Assembly: GCA_003415625.1 (NCBI GenBank)
Contig: PYIU01000001.1
Coordinates: 6,078,210-6,142,209 of the forward strand
Length of the DNA: 64,000 bases
Source of the DNA: Aquanectria penicillioides
Taxonomy: Eukaryota > Ascomycota > Sordariomycetes > Hypocreales > Nectriaceae
Direction: 5' to 3'
Positions 48,991-61,808 of this stretch are shown piece after piece. Under the pieces are notes generated by a model. That model saw only the letters and a list, made by a program, of their open reading frames with translations. It was not told the origin of the DNA and ran no database searches. Numbering within the stretch: position 1 is the stretch's first letter; the number at the start of each line of letters is the position of its first letter. Position numbers and translations under genes: made by a program.

Positions 48991-51357
48991 TTAGTGGTGA
49001 TGTCGGGGTGGTCCCCTTGTTAGCCACCTTGAGCTTGGGGTGCTTTGGCTGGCATCGCAAACTCTTCGATTTTGCTCTGAGAGGAAGCCCGACTGCGGAA
49101 CTGAGCGCTGCTGGAGCCATCTACCTTTGGACTTGCGCATGCTTGATTCTTCAATAGGAATTAAACCTTTCTTTTCTTCACCATCAGCAGAGAAATGCCA
49201 AGTTGTGGGAGTGAGGATACCCATAGGCTGCTTGACCTAGGCCAGGCGAATGCGTTGTGATCATGGAACTGGAATTTATCTTTGACATGTGTCTTTCTGA
49301 CAGTTAAATTTGAGCAGTATGATTAAGATTGATCGCTTTCCACGCACTCAATTGCCATGCGATATTATGTCTTTTCACTTGATCAGGTTGTGTCCCACCA
49401 ACGTCGTCAAAATAAAAGTGGGCACCGGAAACCGGAAATCCAAACAGGGTTCCGAATTGATCAGCAACAAGTCACTCGTTCTGTCACGACAACCATGAAA
49501 TTGGACCTTGGGCACTTTTAAACGGTCAATCGACGAAGTATCAACCAAGATTCCAAGTTTGCAGGTACTGAGCATCTCTGGGACGTGATTCGGGGATATC
49601 TGTTTGGATCTTGAAGGTGCTTCGATACATGACAAATTCACTGAGAGAGAGCAATTTTTAATAATTTCCCGGCACATGGCTTAAAATGGCCTTTGGCGAT
49701 ACTACATATACAGCACAGCCTATGACCACAAACGTAGACAGAATCATTTGCAAATTCTCTGGTCCTTGATATTCTGCATTTGATAAGATCAACAAGTTCT
49801 GCACGATTCTCACGTCGAAACTTCCATTGCTACTTGTGAAATAAGACTCTCGTTTCTGGACGAAATTCATGAGAAGGAGGTTGATATTGTACTCTTTATA
49901 TGTTGCCGTCGGCGGGCTGATGGGCATTTCAGAATGATGACTGGATCCCCAAACTTTAGAATCTGTCACTACTATGTATATTTGTAGTGTTAGTGATAAT
50001 TGATGATATAGCCATTGGGCTGGTTCGTGGAAGAGCCTGTCTTGCTGAACGGAAAAGGCAACTGAAAAGAAGATTTGTGTTGAATCAAGAAAATCATGGC
50101 CAAAACTGCATACTACCGCTTACGCGTATTTACACCAGCCATCGACTTCCGTCAAGGTTTTATGTAAGACAATGCGATACAAGTGGGTGATATGACAGGG
50201 TGAAGCCATGTGGTTGCTGTTGCACCAAGGTCAGCCTGCAGACGCTCTAGATGGAGCCATGCCAATGCGTGATTGGCTCAAGTTGACGACGAGAGCATGA
50301 TAGGCCCTGACCCTATGCAACTGGGACTGCGATACCGCACCGCGAGGCTCATCTGACGACCAATCTTGCACTGGTGGCGTTGTACGAGATTTGATAAGAA
50401 CTTTGGGCTTGTTGAATAATCATTGGGTTGCCGTGTTGGGTTCCGAGGCGAGTCAACGACGAATCGAATGTCCTGGTGTTGGAGGACTGGTAGTTGCAAT
50501 TTTACGACGGCGCCATAAGGCGAGAAAAGGTCTAGGGCATGTTGAAAATCAAACGAGGGCAATAATGTCCAGTAAAATCATGCAATTGCAGGCTCTGATC
50601 AGCGGCTTTTACCCTTTGTTGACGATATCTCTGTCGAGATTGAGAAGGGTTGAGAATGGTTGAGAAGGAGGTGTGGCTAGATTCGGAAATCGGAAATCTA
50701 AATTGGCGTTCCAACCAAAAGCCCCGTATCAGCGCCATGGGCTCCGCGCCTTGTCATGTCAACGAAGGGCGCTTTTCAGCCCAAGTTTTGACATGCGCGC
50801 ATTAGCAAAAAGCGGGGGATCGATAGAATAATAAGCTTTGTTTGTGAGCTAATGACGTGCAAACCTGTTCTAGAAGTGCATGTTGGAAATGGCGGCTCTG
50901 TCGATTGACCTTGGGCCTATCACGAGTATCGTCTCCTGACCCTCCAACAACTAACAACAGATACGGACCGGAACGCCCGCTCGGAACCGTTTCTCGTCCG
51001 CCGTTTAGCGACCTGGCAGGGCATGAACAACCATGGCGCCGAAGAATCAGCTGGCGCGAGAACAAGGGGAGGGGTTTGGAAAATGGAAACGAAAGGTTTG
51101 GCCTCTGGAGATTTGCTGATCTGGCGAGCGGCTCCCCACTTTCCGGTGGTTGATTCGTGAGCAGACGGCGTGTGGGGATGGGTTTGGAGCCACGGTGGAA
51201 TGCGTGGACGTGGAAGTGGACGTGGATGCGGATGCGGATGTGGATGTGGATGTGGGATGGATGGACCTCAGGCTAGCCGACATAAAAGAGGCGCGCCACC
51301 GCATCCATTTTTGATGCCATGCTTGGTTCGACATCGCACGACTTCTCATCAGACACC
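48991..51357. other. AT-richer intergenic region, no gene seen
   Basis: About 49250-50700 is visibly richer in A+T than the gene-bearing DNA and has no supportable gene. A hexamer repeat lies at 51204-51255, close to the decarboxylase start. Confidence 0.55.
51204..51255. repeat. GTGGAC/GTGGAT/GCGGAT hexanucleotide array
   Basis: Imperfect 6-bp units repeated about eight times, ending roughly 100 bp before the decarboxylase start codon. Confidence 0.85.
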
Positions 51358-53069
51358 ATGGATTCTCAAGAGTTTCGCGAGGCTGCAAAGGCCGCCATTG
51401 ACGAGAGTGAGTAGCAGATCCATCTCAGTTAACGGTTGGCTTTGTGCCACAAACCAAACGCTGAGAACCCCTCCCCCGCACCTCCGTTATTCGGAGAATA
51501 CATCACCACAACACCAAATACCAGACGGACACCAGACGGACACCAGACGGACACCAGACAATACTCCAATAAAACTCCCTTCAACAAGACAAACCCAATG
51601 GCACTGACAACCGTCTCGCAGTCACCCAATACTACGACAATGTAGCCGAACAGCGCGTCGTCTCCGACGTCAAGCCCGGCTACCTTCGTCCTCTTCTTCC
51701 CTCCTCCGCTCCTCTTGACCCGGAGCCTTGGTCGGCCATCCACGCCGATGTGCAGTCCAAGATCATGCCCGGCATCACCCACTGGGCGAGCCCTCGCTTC
51801 ATGGCCTTCTTCCCCTGCTCCGGCAGCTACCCGGCCGCATTGGCCGAGATGTACTCCAACACCTTCAACGGCGCCCACTTCAACTGGATCTGCAGCCCCG
51901 CCGTCACCGAGCTCGAGACCATCGTCATGGACTGGCTCGCCCAGGCTCTTGGCCTGCCCGAGTGCTACCTGAGCGGCGGCAGCACCCACGGCGGCGGCGT
52001 CATCCACGGAAGCGCCAGCGAGGCCATCCTCACCGTCATGTGCGCTGCCCGGGACAAGTATCTCGCCGCCGTCACCGCCGACCTCCCCGACGAGGGCGAG
52101 GAGAAGGAGGAGGCCCTCTGGCACCACCGGAGCAAGCTTGTCGCCCTGGGGAGCGCCGGCACTCACTCGAGCACCAAGAAGGCGGCTCAGGTCCTCGGCG
52201 TCCGTTTCGCCACCGTCCCCGTGTCCGAGGAGAACGGCTTCTCCTTGACAGGCGCTGCTGTCGCCCAGACCGTTGCTGATCTGCGCGCCCGAGGCCTCGA
52301 GCCCTTCTACTTGACCGCCACCCTGGGCACGACCGATGTCTGCGCCGTCGACGACTTTGCTGGAATCGTCGAGGCTCTGGCTCCCACCGCCGGCACCGCC
52401 CAGGACATCTGGGTGCACGTCGACGCCGCCTACGCCGGTTCCGCCCTGCTCCTCGAAGAGAACCAGCCCCTGGCCGTGCCAATGGCTCACTTCCACTCCT
52501 TCAACTTCAACCCGCACAAGTGGATGCTCACCACCTTTGACTGCTCTGCCGTCTGGGTCCGTCGTCGAGCCTGGCTCATCGAGGCCCTGAGCATCAAGCC
52601 CCCTTACCTTCGCAACCAATTCAGCGACAACGAGCTTGTCACCGACTACCGCGACTGGCAGATTCCCCTGGGCCGTCGTTTCCGCTCCCTCAAGCTGTGG
52701 TTTGTCCTACGCAGCTTCGGTATCCGCGGTCTGCAGGCTCACATCCGCAATGGCGTCACCCTGGGCGAGAGCCTGGAAGCCAAGATCGTCAGCCGACCCG
52801 AACTGTTTTCCATCTTCACAAAGGCCCGCTTCGGTCTCGTCACCCTGCGCGTCCAGGGCGCGGACGAAGCTGAGATCAACGCCCGCACCGAGGCCGTGTA
52901 CGAGAGCATCAACGGCGCCGGCGAGTATTACCTGACTGCCACCGTTGTCAACGGCAAATTTGCCATCCGAGTGTGCACTGGCGTGGAGCGTGTGGCCGAG
53001 GAGCATGTTCAGCGCCTGTTTGACATCCTCGTGGAGACGACCGAGGCCGAGATCGCCAAGAAGGCATAA
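51358..53069 (+). CDS. Group II pyridoxal-phosphate decarboxylase (aromatic-L-amino-acid decarboxylase-like)
   Basis: Exons 51358-51406 and 51622-53069, 498 aa, the family's usual length. The N-terminus MDSQEFREAAKAAIDEITQYYDN leads to the substrate-side block HWASPRFMAFFPCSGSYPAALAEM and FNWICSPAVTELETIVMDWLAQALGLP. The PLP site shows VHVDAAYAG (Asp284 in the usual pyridine-N-binding position) and the Schiff-base lysine Lys316 in FNFNPHKWMLTTFDC. The C-terminal block DYRDWQIPLGRRFRSLKLWFVLRSFG is typical of the DDC/TDC/tryptophan decarboxylase branch. The expected reaction is decarboxylation of an aromatic amino acid (Tyr, Trp or DOPA); which one cannot be told. No secondary-metabolite genes sit nearby. 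The intron carries an 11-bp tandem repeat (51521-51559). Confidence 0.94.
51521..51559. repeat. 11-bp tandem repeat inside the decarboxylase intron
   Basis: Unit CCAGACGGACA, 3.6 copies, in the only intron (51407-51621). Confidence 0.9.
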
Positions 53070-54378
53070 TGGAGGAACTTGGAGGTGAAGTGATTTGAGG
53101 TGTTACGGATTAAATGTGTTCTGAAAATGGCGAGGAGTTGGATAAATGGCCATTTGATTTTGTATTTCTGCAAAGGCCTTGCCTCTGAATGATGTGAATG
53201 GATACCGGATACTATTGCATTTTGATAAAATATCATGGATTCATTCATGCCTTGATTCTCATCCAAGTCCTATAACCCGAACAATACCCAAGGAGATGTC
53301 AAGTCTCGCGGTTACAAGGTTCCCGTCCGCTCTCAACGGATGTATAGACTTCCTGATCGTGGCTCATACGCATAGTGCCCATTATCAACACCCCTATCAT
53401 TCCCATCACTTCGCCTCCTGGGGCCCCTCTTCTCGTTCGCCCCTGTGGAGAAGACTGCCCGCTATCGCTGTGGCTTCCGCCAGACGTCGCTCTTCAATGA
53501 GAGGGTTCTTTCTTATGCTCGTCTATGCTCCTTCGACGAGCACGAGGACGATTCCAGGAGTCCAATCAAAACCACATTCCTTTTCGTGGGTGCTGGGGAC
53601 TGCGTTGGCATATTGTTGGTGACGTAGGCTGGGGGACCGGAGAGGTCTGGTGTAAGGAAGGGTGGAGGTGGAATATCTCCTTGCTATTTTTAAAGATATG
53701 GATTTGGTACGCAGTAGGTGAGAGTCTGATACGGGACACGAGATAGTTTGTTTGGCATGAATGAAGTTATTCAAATCATGTATTGGAAGGCCGTGTATCT
53801 CAACAAAGGAGTCCATAAATGTTACATTACGGATGAGTGCCCTAACCTTCGGTGTCAATCGGGGTCTGTGGTTGAGACATTGTGCGATACTCGACGTCTT
53901 CTGTTGGAGGCTGGCCCTCCATGTCATGATAACCTCCTTGCTGAACGAGCCCTTCACGACGGACACTAAAATCCCAGCCGTAGCCATCCCGCCTCCGACG
54001 TATTTGGATGACTTTCCACAACACACACCATTTGTCATATGTGCTTGCAAAATCAAGCCTGCCGGTTCTGGTGTGACGCCAGTGCAAGATATTGGCGTCT
54101 TATTTGATGCGAGAATGATCATCTGCTTGGTAGGCTGGGCTGTGATGTCATGATTGACATCGTGGATGTTACCACTGTGGCGCCTGGGCAATCAATCAAC
54201 CATCTCTTTGCTCTCATCGGAAGTTAAGAACTTGCATGAACTTTTCAAGTTACACAATCTTTCACAGGTGCTCTCGTACCTCCAAGGGCTCGGACTCGGC
54301 GAGATGCGCGCTCTACGTCTAATCAAGGTTGTTTGTGCGCATGTGTTTATATGGATGGATCCTTACAGCGTCTAACAA
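53070..54378. other. Convergent intergenic region, no gene seen
   Basis: Lies between the decarboxylase (+) and NTE1 (-), both ending here. A 222-codon minus-strand frame (53523-54191) has no recognisable features and is not called. Confidence 0.55.
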
Positions 54379-57300
54379 TCAGATACTAGCTCGGCGAGGA
54401 GCCATGGTTCGATGCAGCGCCTGCTTGGCTTCCGCCTCTTCCACCAGTGGCAGAACTCCCTGATCTCTCATCTTTTGCAGAAAATCTTGCCCATACTTGT
54501 ACCCAAGTTGATATAGCTCATCAAACTTGTGGAAATCAAGGGTGGCGTAGTCATCGATCGGCGGTCGCATGTATATGCATCCCGCCATCGTCTTCGCCCG
54601 CTCTAGGGCATCTACACTCGACACGTATGCAAGACGGGCCTGTATCTCGGCCAGCGTCGGGGGATTGGGATGCGACGAAAACGGATTCCAGCGGTTGAAG
54701 AATGCCCAAGCACCAGAGAGCGAGTCACCGTAGGTTTGGGGCGTGTCATCATCTAGCGCGCCAACGTCGACAGCGAAGATGATGTCCACTCCAAGACCCT
54801 TCATATGCGACACAGTGAGGTTGTCTACATAGCCGCCATCAAGAAGCATACTTCCCTCGTCACACAGGGGAGGAAGCAATCCAGCCAGTGACATGGATGC
54901 TCGGATATATCGCCAAGCGTATCCACTAGTGTGGAACTCCGCCCGGCTCTTACTAATGTTTGTCGTGTTGCAGTAATATTCGAGCCAAAAATCTTCAATC
55001 TGAGTGTTGCCAAAAGTCTTGAAGATTCCACGATTGAATTCGTGACCCGTGGTGTACGATGCCGAAGGATAGGTTAGATCCAGCGCAAATCGCCAGAGAC
55101 TGGCCATGCGCCCAGCAAACTTCTTCGCGAACCCGAGAATGGGAACAACGTCGGCATGTCGTGCATATAGAGCCCCGATGAATGCACCAATAGACGTCCC
55201 GCCAATCAAGTCAATAGGAATGCCAGCTTCTTCCATGGCTCTGATGATACCGATCTGTGTCAGGCCTCTTGCGCCTCCTCCGCCGAGCACAAGACCAACC
55301 GACTTTCCGCATAGTCGACGTGCCAACCTGTGGAAATCGCTCTTGAAAGGAGTGTCTGGAGAATAGTATGGCGTATGGTGCACCTTTCGTGATGTGTACT
55401 TTTGAATCTCCGCCTGCAATACCTGGACCCTCTCTTTGAGTGCTTGGCCAAGCCTCTTTGAAGGCGGGTGGACGGGCACTTCGGTCCTGAAGGCCATCTG
55501 AATGTGGTAATGGCCACCATTAATCCACATGCGGTTTTGGAGCCATGACCTGGTTAGGCCGGGCCGAGAAAACCTTTCGGCGTGTACGAGCACCAGCCCC
55601 TTTCTTGCGGTCGATTTCATGCCAAGCATGAACCTTTCATATTCGCCAATGGCAGGGGACCCTTCAGCTAGGCCCACGAGCAGAATGCTGTCGGCCTGCG
55701 TGATACAAGTCTGAGTCCATGGGGAGTTGACATTGGTATCTGTTGAGGAGTAACAAAATTAGCATTGTGACTCTGATCCCAGCGTGCAAGGAAGAAAGCG
55801 TGGAAAATTTCAATATTCAGGAAAAAATTAGAGTATAATGAACCAGCATCGGCGTTGCCTATGGCATGGGTTTTTTTCATCATAAAAGCGAAAGTGTGAC
55901 AAAGAATAAATATATGTGCTTACCTGCGACATATACCACCAGGCCGTATTTCTCTTCCAAATCTGCAAGATATTGAGAGAGCTTTAGCTTTCCAATCTTG
56001 TTGAACGCATGCTTTCCCAAGTGATTCAGGATTGCTGCGTAGTTGAGAGACGTAGCACCGTTTGCGGGCCCAACTTGAGCAAGTGCAGTCATCAGACGAT
56101 TTCCAAACTCCACAACAGGCACACCTGCAGTGACTGGGAGAATGGCAACCGTACGGAGGTTCATGGTTGACTTTCGCATGTTAATAGTAGGCCCTAGCGT
56201 GGGATCTAGAATGTTGGTCGAATCGTCAACCACTGCTCTCATCCGAGATGCAATGATTTTTGAAATCTTGATGGTAATGTTCGGATGTTCCTGTGCCAAG
56301 CTGTTGAAAAGAGTACGAGGGAATTTCACCAACTCAGTATCTCGAATGGCATGTAGCGTTCCGGGACGAGCACTCTCAGTGAGCACCTCAAGCTCGCCAA
56401 CACTATCACCCTGTCCAAACTCAGCCCGTGATGTCATGCCGCCACCCTTGCGATCCTGGACCAACCGCAGACGGCCATTGAGAACGATGTAGATGGCCTC
56501 GCTCTCATCTCCTTCATGAAAAAGAACCTGGCCTGCGTTGACCTGGACCCATTCCAGAGCGAAATCAATGTGTAAGATCAGCCGTGGTAGGATGTTGGTA
56601 AGTCTCTTGGCCATTGTGAGTAGCACGATGGGGTACCGATCGACTATTCGTTCTAGTGAGGCTCGAGGCAAGAATCCGACGTAAACATCAGTTTTGGCGA
56701 TGACATCGATGAAGGATCTATATGAAGATACGCTGCCAATATAGCCAGCCAACCCTCCAGGCTTGACGAGAGCAACACTTCGACGGTGCGGTTTGTTTTG
56801 CTTCATGGTTTCAACACGATCACGCGCTGCTTTCATGTCCGGGGCTGGGTTAGGAAAGGATCCCATTGCCGATGGATCTGGAGAAGAAGGACCGGGGCTA
56901 AAGGAATCAGGTCCAGTCGAATGAAGAATATTGTGCGAGTCCTCCTCGCTAGACGTCCCTATATCCAAGAAACCATCGATGACGTAGTATAGACCTGGAT
57001 TCCTCTCGCCTTGCTCCACAAGGACAGAGCCCTTTGGGAAGAACACAATTTCGACTTCGTCCTTCATGTCATGCGCTAGGGCTTGGGCATTCGGTGGAGT
57101 ATGCATTGCCATACCGCTCGAAGTCAGAGATTCTGTGTCGCCGTCTGCGGAGCCGTCGTATGGGCCTATGAGCCCAAAGGCATTCGTGTTTGAAATGAAT
57201 GCTTTGGATCGCCTCTGGTCAAGTGATACGAGTCGAGGGGATGCTTCTATCGACTCTGGCTCTCTGGAAATGTTGCCACTTGTATCCAAACCAAGGGTCT

Positions 57301-59158
57301 TGAACATGCACTCCAAAATGGAAGCTCTGAACAGGTTGTCTTCATCAACAGTCTCGCGGGGGTCGATCGAGATGCGCCCATGTCTCTGAGGATCAAAAGG
57401 GTTATTATATGACCGGGCTCCTAAAGGACTCGATTCCTGTCTCGCCATATCGATACCTGATCGTGGTTCAAGAGGAGACAGTTTACTAACGCCACGAGCC
57501 AATTGAATATTGGAAAGCAGATCGCCGGGGCTAGGTGTATGAGCTGAAGCGCGTTCTCGTGGAGGGGCCAGTGTAGTGGCAACAATTGAAGTCGCACGTT
57601 GCTTAGACATTGATTGTAGCATGACCTCCTTGCGGAGTGTTGTGCTTGACCTTCTCCTGCGAGTAGCGGCTGCATTGTGCAGAGCGATCCCCTTGGTCTC
57701 TTCAGCTTTACCAATCCTTTCTCGCTCACGACTGAATTTCTCCTTAAGCCTGGACAATGCATCTCCCCGGAGGATATTCGGAAGTTGACACATGGTGTAC
57801 TTGATCATATTCTTCTCAGTTTGCAGTACTTCTCCAGTTAAGCCCAAGTAATTAAAAGCCTGTGAGAGGGTAACTCTCTGGAAACGCGACAAAATGACAT
57901 GAACGATATGTGCGGTTGCCTTGGGATAGATTTTAATCAAGCGCCGAAATGCACCAGCAGGTATAATTGCAATGGTTGTGTCCACGGTAGCCCGAGCAAT
58001 GATGTCGGGGTGGGCAGAGCCAGAAGTTCCCCTCTGCTTCTGGCTCGGGAGTGATTCATCCAGCGACATGTGAGGAATCCTGGAAGACCTCTGTCCGTGT
58101 TCAGGGCTAGACGGGAATGTGCCATGTAGTCCAGGATTGACGTTCTCGCCGCCTTGCATCTGTGGTGTACTTGGCATTGACGCCGGGATATCGGAAGGGA
58201 CACCATGGGCATCAGTCCTGGAGAAACTAGCATGTTTAACTCTCCCGTGTCTTCCCGAATGCATGGGTGGTGGATCTTCTTCCATAGGTCGTAACTTGAT
58301 GTCTTCTGTGAACAGCGACATAATAGAGAATAACGAAGACATCGGGGCACCGTTTCGAACTTCTGTCAGAAGTTGGTACCTTTGCTGACCTGGCGCAGCA
58401 TCATCTTCATCCGATGAATCCATATTGAGATCGTGATGAGACGCAGCGGTACCCCGTGGACCCCGACCGGACTTGACAAAAATTTCAACTAGTCCATCGA
58501 CGACGATGCAAAAGCCTTTCTCCTCTTCGAGGTTAATCGTTTCGCCAGCGATGAGTTTCCTGGTCTGCATGCTCCGAGTCAATTCGTGGAAGACTGGCCG
58601 CTCCAGGTAACCGAAAATTTTTATGGCACTGAGGAACTCATCCAGATAGCTAGACAGGCCTGACTTGGCGCCCTCCTCATGGGTGTCAGGGAACAAGTCA
58701 ATTTCTGGTTCCTTTCGCTGTGGCTCTGGTGGCAGGCGAGAGTACATGTTGAGGATTCGGTACCGTACCACCCAGCTAACGGCCGAGACGATGGCAGCGA
58801 CAATGAACATGCTTTAGTCGACCGGTCAGCATAATAGACGACTTTGAGGAGTAATGCAGGAAGCATACAGCGTCGTAGCATTCATGGTCACAGTCCAGCT
58901 GGTGGAAAACAAGGTGAACAAGAAGGAGGGAAGACTGATCGTCGCTATCCGGATGACCCAGTAGAGGATAGTCGTGACGACGTGGAGAGTAAACCAGATG
59001 AGCCACCCAAAGAAGCCAAGCCAGCTGGACGGGGCCTGGGCGGCGATTGTGGCAGGGTGGGAGCTCATGTCTGTAGGGAGAGACGAGCTGAGGGCGTTGG
59101 AGACGCTCTCGGTGACGGCGTTGGCCACCTGGGCGGCATTTGACAAGTCAGATGCCAT
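54379..59158 (-). CDS. NTE1: Lysophospholipase NTE1 (neuropathy target esterase homologue)
   Basis: ER-membrane phospholipase B that deacylates phosphatidylcholine to glycerophosphocholine. Exons in transcript order 59158-58869, 58811-55924, 55739-54379; 1512 aa. Hydrophobic spans occur at about residues 45-70 ([21 protein letters not shown]) and 98-117. Three cyclic-nucleotide-binding-like domains follow, near 165-300 ([15 protein letters not shown]), 680-760 ([13 protein letters not shown]) and 830-930 ([20 protein letters not shown]). The patatin-like catalytic domain has the oxyanion loop GGGGARG, the nucleophile Ser1242 in [10 protein letters not shown] and the dyad Asp1360 in LLDGGYVDN. 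All junctions keep frame. The 5' end faces GPN2 across 515 bp. Confidence 0.97.
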
Positions 59159-59673
59159 GGCTGGAGATTGTACTTCGCACTATTGCGTAGCATCATGGAG
59201 AGGCCCGCGTTGGCAGCGGAGAGGAGAGAGGGAGGAAAACACCCGTGGCCGAGGGAGGCGGGCTTGACGGGTTTTATTGTGTAGCAGGGAAAATTGAGAC
59301 AACGTGCTGCTAAGCGGCTGCTTTTCAAGCCCCGGTCACATTAGCTTGGCTTGTGACGCGGAGCTTTTTGGAGCTCAAATTGCCGAGGTTTGGCCGGCGA
59401 ACCCCCACTATGACCGTTACCCACTGAGTTTGCCCATGTGCATTATGTCGGGGCTGTCTGTCGCTGCCTTCCACCGACCCTAGACTCTATTTGCGACTGG
59501 AATCGTAGGCATTCTCTCTCGTTAGAGGCACAGAGAGTGCGGAACTTTAGCTGGTGCACCTGGTGCTAGTAGCTTGCGACAGGACGCTGCTTGTTGGCAC
59601 CGTATCCGGCTGCCCCACGCTCAAGTTTTGCATGACAATGTACCCTTGATCGACCCGTCGCCAAACCTCCCAG
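59159..59673. promoter_or_regulatory. Shared divergent promoter of NTE1 and GPN2
   Basis: 515 bp between the two start codons. No individual factor site can be named with confidence. Confidence 0.6.
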
Positions 59674-60838
59674 ATGCCCTTCGCGCAACTCGTCCTCGGC
59701 AGCCCCGGCTCTGGCAAGAGTACATATTGCGATGGCAGTGAGTCCTCCAAGATGTGCTGTTTAACTTTTATAAACCTGCTAACTTGCAATCAAAGTGCAC
59801 CAGTTCCTGGGTGCCATCGGGCGCGCGTGCTCCGTTGTGAACCTCGACCCGGCCAACGACCATACCAATTACCCAGCGGCTCTCGATATTCGCAACCTTG
59901 TCAAACTCGAAGACATTATGCGCGAGGACAAATTAGGTCCCAACGGCGGCATTCTTTACGCTCTGGAAGAGCTAGAGCACAACTTCGAGTGGTTGGAAGA
60001 AGGTCTCAAAGAATTTGGGGAGGACTACATTCTCTTTGACTGTCCAGGCCAGGTCGAGCTTTATACGCATCACAACTCACTAAGGAACATCTTTTACAAG
60101 CTCCAGAAGCTTAATTTCAGAGTTGGTTTCCCCCGTGGACCTCTGCATTCATTATCGACTAACCAGCTACAGTTTGTTTGCGTCCATCTCTCCGATTCTT
60201 TTTGCATGACACAACCGTCCCTTTACGTCTCGAATGTCCTCCTCTCCCTCCGTGCCATGATCCAAATGGACATGCCACACGTAAATATCCTCTCCAAGAT
60301 CGACAAAATCTCGTCATACGACGATCTTCCTTTCAACCTCGAGTACTACACCGATGTGGACGACCTCACGTACTTGACGCCATACCTCGAAGCTGAGTCA
60401 CCCGTCATGCGAAGCGAGAAGTTCGGCAAGCTCCACGAGGCGATTGCAAACCTGATTGACAGCTATGGCCTCGTTCGATACGAGGTTCTGGCGGTTGAGA
60501 ACAAAAAGAGCATGATGCATATCCTTCGAGTCATTGATCGTGCTGGTGGATACATCTTTGGCGGCGCTGAAGGTGCCAACGATACCGTTTGGGCCGTTGC
60601 CATGAGAAATGAGTCATCCATGATGGATGTGCAGGATATTCAAGAGCGCTGGATCGACCAAAAGGAAGAGTACGATCGGATGGAGCTGGAGGAAGAGGAA
60701 GAGCAAGCCCGCCTCCAACAAGAGCAGGCTCAGGAGATGGGAGAGCCTCAGGGCTTTGGCCCCGCGGGCATGGATCCCGACTTTGGTGACATGTCGGTTC
60801 CAGCAAATAGTGGGATCAAAGTAGTTAGAAAGAAATGA
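59674..60838 (+). CDS. GPN2: GPN-loop GTPase 2
   Basis: Cytosolic GTPase needed with its GPN partners for RNA polymerase II/III assembly and nuclear import. Exons 59674-59737, 59796-60121, 60173-60838; 351 aa. The P-loop GSPGSGKST is at residues 9-17, and the family-defining Gly-Pro-Asn loop is in KLGPNGGILYALEELEHN. Switch/G3 is ILFDCPGQVELYTHH and the G4 NKID-equivalent is NILSKID. The C-terminus has an acidic/Gln coiled-coil-like stretch (ELEEEEEQARLQQEQAQEM), where GPN2 rather than GPN1/3 homologues end in a short basic tail (VVRKK). The second intron is only 51 nt. Its stop codon lies 7 bp from the stop of the convergent POP5 gene. Confidence 0.96.
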
Positions 60839-60845
60839 TACCCGC

Positions 60846-61445
60846 TCAACCATCTGCATCAATCATGTCCTCATCACTAGAATCGTCCGTGGTGTCTACT
60901 AAGATCTGTTCCTGGAGCTGAACTGCGCTGGTGAGGGAAGACTTGGCGCCGCTGGTGTCTTCTTTGGCGGCGAGGATGAGTTTCTTGGCCTGGCGAATGG
61001 CCTCTTCCTCAGCTTTGCGAATCGTCCCGCTCACGCGGACGACTCTAAAAATGCATGGCCTGCCATCCTTGACGGGCACATGGTCCATGAACGTCAAGAC
61101 AGACCATAGCATTTGATAGTGGGCCCGCGAGCATCGAAGAATGAATGTTGACGTCGCGAGGGACAGGTATTTGACTAGGAAGTCTCAGCACCGAGCATCA
61201 ATCGATCAGAGAACCCATAAGGCTGCCTTACCTGAGAGGTTCGTAGCTAGAGCGCCAGAACCATAGTCGCCATACAACGACGCGACCTCGGCCTTGATGC
61301 CCTTGACTAAAGCCTGCTGTGTGAGCTTCTCAACGGTTGGCTGGTGATGAACTACACAGTCAGGCAAGTTTTCCTTTGCAGCGCGAGCACGATCAGGCGG
61401 ATAGACGATGTTGACGAGCAGATATCTCTCCTTTATTCGCACCAT
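60846..61445 (-). CDS. POP5: RNase P/MRP protein subunit POP5
   Basis: Shared protein subunit of nuclear RNase P (tRNA 5' processing) and RNase MRP (rRNA processing). Exons in transcript order 61445-61232 and 61174-60846; 180 aa. It opens with the typical MVRIKERYLLVNIVYP. YGDYGSGALATNLSVKYLSLATSTFILRCSRAHY crosses the exon junction (G|TC), and IFRVVRVSGTIRKAEEEAIRQAK matches the family's central block. The C-terminus is acidic (DDSSDEDMIDADG). The intron is 57 nt with a CCTAG acceptor. The gene is tail-to-tail with GPN2 and head-to-head with cnxE. Confidence 0.95.
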
Positions 61446-61808
61446 TGTGAGTTGGATGCGTTTTGCAACGCGTTGAGGAGGCTCTGGTCAAGGCTGCTGT
61501 GGCTAAGATTGTCGAGGTTTTCCCGGCGAGCCAAAGCTTGCTGTGGCCGTGCGAATCTTGCATCGGAGATCCCCAAAACGACGCCCCACACGACGCCGAG
61601 CCCGTGGGGCCACAGGCCAATGAGTTCCCCCGCCATTGTCACCAACGACGCCGCTATCACCAGGCTCAATCGTAAATCGCTTCATCAGAATGATGTCACT
61701 TGCTCTTTGAAATGCGATAAGGATACGTCTTCGCTCATTAGTTATAAGCTGGCTCTCATCCCCGGAAGCGCTACTACTGTTCTACCCTCACCAACCTTTC
61801 GTCACACC
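61446..61808. promoter_or_regulatory. Shared divergent promoter of POP5 and cnxE
   Basis: 363 bp between the POP5 and cnxE start codons. Frames run through it, but none has family features. Confidence 0.6.

Noticed and set aside
49375..49677. Minus-strand frame containing CRDRTSDLLLINS, which resembles spurious antisense-tRNA translations
   Set aside because: No cloverleaf or T-arm could be built from the DNA on either strand, so no tRNA or relic is claimed.
51521..51559. CRISPR-like array
   Set aside because: Short direct 11-bp tandem repeats without spacers in a eukaryotic intron.
51429..52619. 396-codon minus-strand frame opposite the decarboxylase
   Set aside because: Shadow of a GC3-rich coding exon; Gly/Val/Asp-rich with no family features, while the plus strand is a clear decarboxylase.
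53523..54191. 222-codon minus-strand frame between the decarboxylase and NTE1
   Set aside because: No recognisable motif, no upstream promoter features, overlaps a plus-strand frame of similar quality; not supportable without expression data.
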